A DNA stretch of 64,000 nt from Phoronis australis (lineage: Eukaryota > Phoronida > Phoronidae), in NCBI GenBank assembly GCA_002633005.1, contig NMRA01000528.1, positions 61,432 through 125,431 on the forward strand. Direction: 5' to 3'. Numbering within the stretch: the stretch's first letter is position 1; each line of letters opens with the position of its first letter. The position numbers were made by a program, and so were the translations under genes. This document shows positions 55,339 through 64,000 of the stretch, one piece after another. Under the pieces are notes generated by a model. It had not been told where the DNA came from and made no database searches. It saw only the letters and a program-made list of their open reading frames with translations.

Positions 55339-58300
55339 TGTACTGGCAAACCTCTCTTCTAAGAATTGCACATCAATATTGCTTTTTAAAGCAACTGGCA
55401 ATACCTCTCTTTTAGGTGAAGTACAACTGAATTTTGGACATTTTCTTTCATCTGTATCTGAAATGATGCATTGCTAATATTTTTATGCGTCTTTCACCAT
55501 AATTTAGGTAAAGCGAGTTGGTTAGGTTTCTTTGTTTTTTTTAAACAAATAGCTTAGTGTCGATCTCCTCATGAAAACCTATGCAGTTAAATGAAATTAA
55601 GTCAAGATATCCCAATCACCAGTGGTTTAACCACATTTAACTTATTGAGATTATATTATTTCATGGCGATACGATGTAATTAAGTGAGCTTTTCCATGAC
55701 CGTTCTATTTGGAATGGGCTCTTGCTAGTGTGAAGTGGTTTTTGCCCCGCTGTCTTGGGACAAACTAGCTCCTGGCATGGTGAAGATATTCTTTCTGTAG
55801 TATTAGAATTGCCACAGTTTGAGTCTATTAGGCAGTGTAAGTCACTGCATTGTGTAGATGATGTGTGAAAACTCTACCCTGCTGAAGTCTAATTACGGGA
55901 CATGGCAAAAGTAATCAGACAAAACGGTGTTTCTCCGTCAACAACAAAAGTTATTATTGAATTGAATGACTTTTGTTTATGGTGACAAAGTTCTATATAA
56001 TTAACTTTCATGTTTATACATTTCATTCTCAATCATGATGGAAGGCTACTCTGCGAATGAATTTGGCTTCCACCAAGTTATCATGACGGGGAATTCCTCT
56101 GGTAATTTTGTCTAAATACTTTTGGCAAGTACTGTAGCTAGTTGGGTAGCTAGCGTGAATTGATCATTTCACATCTGCGTTTTAATGAGAACCCCCTTAA
56201 GTTTCCGTTCTCAACACCATGGAATTAATTTGCTCATATTTTGCCATACATATGATTGCGGCAGTTCTGCATGTATTTCAAACACAATATGGCCGACTAC
56301 AGTAATTCTATTTTGTCAAAATTCTTAACAAAAAGCTAAAGATAAAGAAAATTTTGGTTGATTACTAGCATAGTGTGTACTGTGTTGATTACTTAGAACA
56401 ACCTTTGGCTAATTTATTTGTAGTAAAGCAACTGGCCGTAAAAAAATGATCAGATGGAAATGACAACTTGCAGGCAATTATTTTTGTACAAAATCAGTGG
56501 AGAACTACTGTAGTGTGAAGGATCTACATGTTTCTTAGTTTTGTGCCTCCCATTGGCTAATAGAATACACCAATAATTATACTGAGATGACCAAATTGTC
56601 TCATGAATCTTCACTGACTATAATTTTTTAATGACACACGTGCTACTTAAATCATCATTTCCTTTGATATGCCCAACCTCAAAGTCTTCCAGATCTTTTT
56701 TCAGAGTATCTGATGTTCTGGAGTTGTCCAAATTTGGAAATTTTCTAGGGTCCTACAGAACCTTTACATGGCACTGGCTTTTGTGCTTTGATGGATTTGT
56801 ACGAAACTAACTTTGTTACCTGCTATCGCGCACCAAGCAGCAGCTCCCCTTTAGGGATAAAAGTTATTTAGTTTACTAGTGGGGACCAATCCTACACTAT
56901 CCAAGGCTCTATTGTAACATTCGTCAATATAGCAAGCTTTGTGATGAGTCATTTCAAATTTTCTCCCAGCTGTTGATGGTCGATTACAGTTACAGAGTCA
57001 AATTCATCATCTGCTTACACTAGATAAAACTGTTTAGTATCTTTTTAGAATTATGTCGGTCTCTTCAGTTGTGCACTGGAAGTTTGAAAGGGGACGTTCC
57101 AGTAATGATTAAGCGATAAATTGAATATGCTTCCAATTAAATATTTTTGTTATCAGGGACTCGCACCAGTTGTTTTAGGAAATTCTCAATTTACTGGGGT
57201 CTGCAATTAACTTTTATTTTAATGTATATTGCCTGGAGGGGCACGAGTCTAGTGTGATGTGGTCTAAAATGTGTGCATGCTCAAGAAGCAACTCTGCTCA
57301 GCAATTTAGCTGTTTAGTGTTTTTTGTGATACTCATAATTTTGTGGTGAAGTTTTTTATAATGACGCTTACAGGCTTGTCTATTTAGGATTAGGAACTGC
57401 TCACAATTATCGCCATTTTCATAAGCCTACAAACTGTATGCCTTTGGGGGAGGTGGTTGCTGCTAGTGTCTGCTTTTGAGGTCATAAAAATAATGATGTC
57501 AAATTACAGATTGAGAAGTCAATATTTTTTTAGTTACCTTTTCACAAAGGTGACAAAACAACAAATACCAGAAATGTCTCTAAGGTCCAACCAGTCAAAA
57601 ATAAAATACGCAAAGCATTTTTCGAAAATAATTGTTTTTATACCACGTCATTATACAAACCAACACATTTCACTTTGAAGCATGCTTCCAAGGTACATAA
57701 ACACGCTGTCATTTTTGTACGCTTTCAGAGATGAGGGGGGTTGGATGAAGCGTCGTGAAAATGGCGATAATTGTGAATGGTCTCCTACAATAGCTGCACT
57801 CGATTCAGGTCAGCACCGAGTCAACTCCGCAAAACAAGAAAAAAGTAACAGTCACATGAAAACATGCCTAACTAATAAAACCGGATCCCTAACCCTACGC
57901 TAATCATGAAAGATCTGGAGGGACGTCATTCCATCTGATTTTGCTTCGATAATGGCGAGCCTAACCATATAATTGGTTTTCGATGACGACTTCCGAATTA
58001 CAGACAATTAAATCAGTTGTCCTAGCCAGTTGACTAGGTGAAATTGGCCAATCTGTGAATTGAGTGCAGTGGCTGTGATTCTGTTTAATATTATACTGTG
58101 TTTTATTGTCACGGTTGTAGTCGCTGAAGTCTGTCCACGTATTTGTCACTGTTTCCTGTTTTCAGGTTATAATGATCAAAGTTTTTATGTTTTGGAATTT
58201 CATACACTAAGGCCAATGTTAACAAGTGTGTTATTTTTGTTAAACGTTGAAAAGACATAAAAATTGTACCTTAACTTCACATTACAATATACACACAGAT

Positions 58301-58629
58301 GAAAGACCGGCATTTTTACAGCTTCACTGAGGTTTTAATGTTGCTGGCATGGTAAATTGTTTGTATGAATAGATTTACACAGAGCTGTGATATTAGAGGC
58401 ATTGTTCAGAGGATTTGTGATTGTTGTTAGTTTTTTGAGGTTTTGTTTGTTAGAGATATATTTCACCGCCTTGTAGTGGTATGTTGCTGGTTGAAGTGAA
58501 TACAAGTTATTTACACGAGATGGAGCTGTTTTTCTACAATGGCAGAATCACTGCACAGGAGTCTATCCTATCTGGTGGTTAAGTGTCATGCTGCAACCGT
58601 GTCCCCTATTATTAATTTCCTTTGCCACG
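55339..58629. other. downstream of CHCHD5, no gene recognised
   Basis: AT-rich intergenic sequence. No strong AATAAA close to the CHCHD5 stop and no recognisable coding frame or RNA gene. Confidence 0.5.
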
Positions 58630-58649
58630 CCCATACCAAAAAAGGCAAA

Positions 58650-58980
58650 TACTTGCCGCAACTTTGCGGCAAGTTTCCTGCAAAAGTTTCTGCAATCCCG
58701 CCGCAAACACATGGAATCATCTCTGACCAAAGAGTGGATGCAAATTTCCTGCAACCCAGCCGCAAACATTGCCGCAAGCTTGCTGCATGCTTGCCGCAGA
58801 CATGCAGCAAACTTTTACCATGCGAATGAAGTTTGCCGCAAGCTTGCTGCAGACATCTCTCTGTCCTTATATGGATCAGTTCCTGCAACCCAGCTGCACA
58901 CATTGCTGCAAGCTTGCCCCAAACATCTTCATGGGATTTTATAGAAGTTTCTGCGAACCGCCTGAAAAAAGATTGCTGCA
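58650..58980. repeat. left array of GCAAGCTTGC-like motifs
   Basis: Repeated CTGCAACCCAGCCGCAAACA, GCCGCAAGCTTGCTGCA and variants. Several frames stay open through it on both strands only because of the repeat. Confidence 0.8.
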
Positions 58981-59490
58981 AGACTACAACATACTTGAAT
59001 TGTGGCATGAATAATTTATTGCAGAAATGTCCTTGGCAAATAATTTTTATTGCATGCCCAAGAAAATACAGAATCAGCTGCATACTGGATTTAACATGAT
59101 AGTTTTCAATCTTATGTATAATGACTAGAAATGAAACCAAAATCACATGACAATGAAAAACAGAAACTATACAAGTGTCTACAGTGGCGATTAGTAACAT
59201 TACTTGTATTACAATCAAAATTGTGTCTAAAGAGAACAACTTGAAAGTATGCAAGCCTTAATTACAATTTACCAAGATGTTTTATTCTTAACGCACTACA
59301 AAATCTATGGTAATTGTAACAATTTTATTATTTACCTGACTAAACTAACAACAGCAATACGGAGCGTTGAAATGCAACCACGGCCGCGCCGCCGACGGGG
59401 TGTTTCCTAGCACTGAAAATGGCGCAAAATATGTCGAATGCCAGTGGAGAAAACCATGAAATCAGACTCTCCCTCCGTGGAAAGGCACAC

Positions 59491-59570
59491 TTTTTTAATG
59501 TTTATTACGAAACCTTCAGAATACAATGAATATACATAACCCAGAAAGCGCCGAGAGGCATTGGATCTTA
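59491..59570 (-). mobile_element. retroelement-like 3-prime tail, second copy
   Basis: Inverted match of 17162-17241, including the AATAAA and A-run. Confidence 0.6.
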
Positions 59571-61987
59571 GAACAGCATGTCGAGCACATTTAAGTATTT
59601 TATTTTAAATTACCTCATTACTGATCAACTGAAAAAAATCACTCTAAACAATTATAAACATATTTATTTTTCCAACATTCATCTAAAATACTTGAAAACT
59701 GTCTTCTACTTCATTGATTACTATTTTTGCTTCCCAGTATGGTTTTATGAAACATCACAGGCCCGTAGCCCCCCTGCGGAAAAGGTACAGCCCCGACCTA
59801 TCCGTTAAAGATATAATATAGATAGACAACAACAACAAAATTGTTGCAGTTACTGGTACTAACTACAATCATGTCACTAATAATTTTGAATTTAGTTCAC
59901 GTAATACCTAGGTCGTAGCTGGTCAACTTCGCCCGAATGGTGCTCGATGATAGGATGGTGCACACGAGAGGAGGCTTTATGTTATTCATCGGCTTTGAAC
60001 GCGCGTGATGGTTACAACATAGGGTAACACGGGAGTCTAGAAGTAAATGTCTATACCTAAGTAGGCTATATAGCAGCGAGTGAGCTCCCAAAAGGTAGTT
60101 CCGTGTGCCAACGTCTTAAAATCGACCAAGAAACAAAATAGTAAAAAGTACGAGGTTTATATGCTATTTTGATAGTGGCAGAGTACATGCGCGCATCCAG
60201 GGGGGCTCGGCCGGGGGGCTCGAATGAGTCCCCCTCCCAATTGTCGAAGTGGGCAAAAAGGTCCGCCCCCGAGAAACAAAAAGACCGAATGTCCACAATT
60301 CGAAACTGACGAAACGAGTCGAAACTGACATGAGAAAAGTATTGTATTTGTCTCAATTTAGTAACTATTTAAAGGGTGTACAAAAGTTGACTGGTTCTGA
60401 AAACACTGATTATTTTGTTTACAGATGAGCTCATTTCCAATCACTGCCAATCGTGAGTCTTCAATCTACCGCTAACTAACGACTCATCCAGTCTGAAGCA
60501 GGGACAGCATCAGGTCAGGACTTCAGCGACTAATAGCGGCGGTTTTAAATTTAAGACGACTGAATGGAATTCCGACTTCGTGAAGACTGGCAGGGGTCAG
60601 GGTAGCCTAACTACATTTAGTTTCGACCTGGCCATGCGCGTGGTTCTGAGCTAGTCTGAGGGGCAGCAGCCCTAACTAGGTCAGTCACGCTGTGATGCGA
60701 CCTTGAATGGATTTGATGAATGTATCGTGGTTGATAATTCATCAATATTCCTACTTCTTAATCTTTTAAAAATTCAAGTACGTACTCATTTTCCGTGTTC
60801 GAAAGACATGCGGGCAATGTTCCCATGCGCATGAAATCCGGGCGTTGTTTGAGCATAGGTACATCACCTAGTGCATCTAATGACCGAAGTGTCGTTTATT
60901 TCTGCAGGTAAAAGTGGATATCTGATTTACCCAAGTCCGAAATTTTAGATCTTTTCGGAGTAGTGAACCTTCGGAATAGTGAACCTTCAAAGCAGTGAAC
61001 TTTTGGATTACTGGGTTGTTCCCATTTCCAGCGATGTAAGCAAGTTAAGTAACACGCAAAATACAACAAGGTCAAAATATGAAGTCGATCATGCTTCGAT
61101 TAAATATTTCAGACCGAGTACGTAATGAGGTGTCACTCATTTAAGCATGCCCGGTTTGAAAGTTTGGTAGGGGGTAACGCGGGAACATTCTCTTTCTGGC
61201 CCACATTGAACATAGGAATTTTGGTCCCGTTCTTTGTGAGCAACCGTCAGGGCATCCTCATTTCTGGTATTACGAATTCCGTCTGATCAGTTGGGATCAT
61301 AGAGCTGAGAGTCGTCGTTGTGTATATAGATTTCCCCTAGTGAAGCTCTGTCATGGGCCTTACCGAAAACTCTACAGTGTCGACCTTAGCAAAGTATCCG
61401 CAAAGGTCCCCCGTTCCAGAAATTCGAACCACCCCTGCGCAATGCTCGCTACGGGAGTGCTATGGTTCAAATAAAAGCTTACTCTCTTCCCAGGCATGTA
61501 ACCTTGACAACCACATGCTTTCTTTGATAACAGTACCACCATGATCAACATGTATCTGGGCTAGCATAATTTAAACAAACAATCAACAGCCCTAGAGGCA
61601 CTAAACATTAATGAAAGTTGAAAATTTTTTAAGTATGGTGACTGAATAAAAACAAAGTACACGCAGACATGGATACAGTTATATTCTCTAGTGTTTTGGG
61701 TCACATTTAGGCGTCTTTGAGCATATGCTGTTTTTAACAATGTAACTTACCCAACAGTAGGTCACATTTAGGTAAGTTACCTAACATAGGTACTCTAACT
61801 GTCCTGCCTTAGGTCTGGGATTTGAGGTTTCTTTGATATTTAGAAAATAAAAAAAAAACAATCTCACAATTTCTAACATTGTCACAATCTTAATGGTAAC
61901 ATTTTAAGCATTGCAGCTTACTGCAAATTTCGTGCAAGCACTTTTTCACATATTAAGTTTGTTGTAGTCTTTCCACAATTTTTTATT

Positions 61988-62262
61988 TAAAGTTTCCTGC
62001 ATTTTTGCCACAAAAACTCTTTTATCTTTATGTTTCCTGAGAACACTTTTTCAACCAATAAAGTTTCCTGCAACTTTCCCGCAAACACTTTTTCATCAAC
62101 AAAGTTTCCTGCAACTTTCCGCAAATGATTTTTCATCAATAAAGTTTCCCGCAACTTTTCCGCAAACACTTTTCCGTCCATAAAGTTTCCTGCAACTTTC
62201 CCGCAAACAGTTTTTCACCAATAAAGTTTCCTGCAATTTTCCTGCAAACACTTTGAATCTCC
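61988..62262. repeat. 41-bp minisatellite
   Basis: About six to seven units beginning AAAGTTTCCTGCAACTTTCC and ending CACTTTTTCATCAA. The last five are regular at 41 bases. Confidence 0.9.
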
Positions 62263-62440
62263 AAGTTTGCAGCAAGTTTCCTGCAAACTTCAGTGTTTGC
62301 AGCAAGGTTGCGGCAATGTGTGCGGCTGAGTTGCCGGTAGCGGCAAACTCCTGCAAACATTGCGGCTGGTTTGCTGCAATCAAAATTGTTTGCCGCAAGC
62401 TTGCCACAAGCTGGCGGCAAACATGGTCTTTTGGTATGGG

Positions 62441-64000
62441 AGATTCCGTCTCTCTGGGGTGTGTTCTTTAGATGTTCCTGCAGCCAAAGATCTTGGCTTA
62501 TGGAATGTACAGGATTTTTATGTCAGTGGTGGATTTAGGGGGAGGGGAAAGGGGGCCATAGCCAAAAAATGTGTGACGGGGGAAACATTATAGCTAATAC
62601 TCTGCCTTGGCCCCTCTCTCCAACTCAAGATCCTGGGCGGATCCGCCTCTGTATGTGGCCATATACACATGTTGGGTGGCGTCACCNCCCCCCCCCCGCC
62701 CCGTCCATCCAATGGCTGCTGCTGTATTTCCAAACCTAATTGGTTCGATGTGGAGGTGTTTCTATTGGCGGAGCCTGGGGACAGCAAGAGGAAAATTTCA
62801 GACGGATCCTGGACTACAACCTCTGCTGTATGTACCAAGTTCCACGAGGTGTTTTGATGAAATTTGGCAAATAGGTTTCTATTATGGATACTACAACACA
62901 AGTTTTGATGATTAATCTGTAACCCCTTAGTGACCCTGAATTTTATGTGTATGTCGGCGTCCGCCGTATTGCTAAACCGATTTTGGACAGATTAAGTTAT
63001 ACTTTGTAACACCCTGGTGGCAATTTATCTTTGGTTTCCCCGTACGTATGTGTATGGTAAACATTCAGACCAAGATATGCGCGCTGAATGGTACAGTAAG
63101 TTCATCATTTCGCAAGGCTAGAATTCGCTAAAGGGAGCGTTGTGACAGAAGGTAAAAAATTCCAAACGCACTGTTGATGTACAGATGGCGCAGACAGTCG
63201 CATAATGATTGTCGGGCTGCGCGTTTTTCAGTTCAACGACAGGTGGCCGGATTCGGGCGAGTCACTTTATCAAATCCATGAGTTCATTGATCAAATCCAC
63301 AAAGATGTTCGTTACTGAAGCTGAGTGCCGTCCACACAAAGACTTATCCTAGAATGAGTTACTCCTAGAACGAGTTGCCGCTAGGCTTGGGAGCTGTCCG
63401 CTGCCCAGTCGGGAGGCTATCAGACTTACCCCACTTTTAGTGAAACCGGTTACACTAGGGCACCCGCGGCAGCCAATCTGTCCGTACAACTCCCAAGATA
63501 TGTAGAGAAACTCAATTTTGAAAGGATTGGTATAAAAAGCGTAGGCTCTATGCCTTACATCTCGGGTCTCTTGGACGACTACCGGTACGTATTTTTAAAG
63601 GGAAAATTCTTCTGTCTGTGCACCTTTTACGCTAATTTTTGTAGAATTTTCACTTGCATATAAAAAGGGACAAAGTTGTGCTTCCTAAATAGTTTAAGCC
63701 TACGCCGGGTCTATGATCAGTCGTGGCACTGCGACAAGCAAAGAGAACCACTGAGCCTCTGGCGCTAATGCACTTCTGTTTATCAACATGTTTATCAACA
63801 GAAGTGGAAACCACCTAGTGCAAAACTTATTTTTACTGAAGTGTCGCCGTACTATAAGCAGTGGCGGATCTAGGATATCACAAGGGGGCCCTATATTTTG
63901 TCTGTAAACATTTGCACAAAGCACGATTGTAGATGCGCATAGCACCGAATGGGGGGAGCTCGGGAGGGGGGGTTGCCCCCCTCCCGCCAGGAAAATTTTT
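62441..64000. other. right edge, small element termini, no gene
   Basis: CAGTGGTGGATTTAGG at about 62524 with GGCGGATCCGCCTCTG near 62637-62652 look like the two ends of a 0.13-kb hAT-like MITE. A similar end, CAGTGGCGGATCTAGG, starts at about 63861 and runs off the window. One N at 62687 sits beside a C-run. Otherwise nothing recognised. Confidence 0.5.

Larger units (their letters stand above)
58630..62440. mobile_element. candidate 3.8-kb DNA element with GCAAGCTTGC-type subterminal arrays
   Basis: CCCATACCAAAA at 58630-58641 is inverted as TTTTGGTATGGG at 62429-62440. Both ends then carry dense arrays of TTTGCCGCAAGCTTGCTGCA-like motifs (58650-58980 and 61980-62420). On the right these settle into 41-base tandem units. 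The middle (about 59000-61970) has no transposase I can recognise and contains a retroelement tail at 59570-59491. No clear target duplication. Confidence 0.55.

Noticed and set aside
58586-59254. 222-codon minus-strand frame and several overlapping plus-strand frames
   Set aside because: All reading frames stay open through the GCAAGCTTGC-like array; the translation is a simple repeat without a domain.

Overview
The window is animal nuclear DNA, most likely from an aquatic invertebrate. The grounds are multi-exon genes with GT-AG introns, a P5A-type ATPase and a CHCHD5-like protein, an L1/Tx1-like LINE, a Penelope-like element with a hammerhead-type motif, a tRNA-derived SINE and many small inverted-repeat transposons. 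I cannot name the species from sequence alone. There is nothing bacterial here. Long open frames across runs of N or simple repeats are not genes.

Three host genes are visible. (1) A P5A ATPase (ATP13A1 orthologue) lies on the minus strand from 52859 down to 21659. Fifteen exons join in compatible phases and encode about 727 residues, including the TGES actuator loop, the PPELP membrane motif, the phosphorylated DKTGT aspartate, KGAPE and TGDN. The remaining third (GDGTND hinge and the C-terminal membrane helices) was not found in the 21.6 kb that follow. (2) A CHCHD5-like twin CX9C mitochondrial protein lies on the plus strand and runs to 55338. It reads as 110 residues if its start codon is split across intron 1. 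It is divergent from ATP13A1, and only about 0.3 kb separates the ATP13A1 start from the inferred end of CHCHD5 exon 1. That stretch contains a GTCACGTGAT site. (3) A single-exon family-31 beta-1,3-galactosyltransferase-like gene lies on the minus strand at 8845-7721.

Layout: 0.8-6 kb is a decayed LINE interrupted by a Penelope-like element (1.45-3.72 kb) and by a terminal-inverted-repeat element (4.14-5.69 kb). 6.2-6.7 kb is a MITE with a second copy at 40.8 kb. 7.7-8.8 kb is the glycosyltransferase. 11.2-12.8 kb is a DNA element with TTAACCGCCC-rich ends, and a longer inverted copy sits at 25.4-27.8 kb. 14.8-16.3 kb is an array of 11 CTCF-like motifs at about 147-bp spacing. 21.7-52.9 kb is ATP13A1, with introns carrying a THAP-transposon relic, minisatellites, a perfect 27-bp hairpin, a SINE, a 2-kb tandem duplication split by a single N, and a fold-back element. 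53-55.3 kb is the divergent promoter and CHCHD5. 58.6-62.4 kb is a candidate transposon with GC-motif arrays at both ends.

Functional connection (partly inference): ATP13A1 acts in the ER membrane and removes mistargeted mitochondrial tail-anchored and signal-anchored proteins. CHCHD5 is an intermembrane-space CHCH protein of the MIA40 import class. A shared promoter would couple two genes concerned with mitochondrial protein targeting. The most unusual local pattern is that three ATP13A1 introns begin with, or lie close to, tandem copies of the adjoining exon or splice donor.
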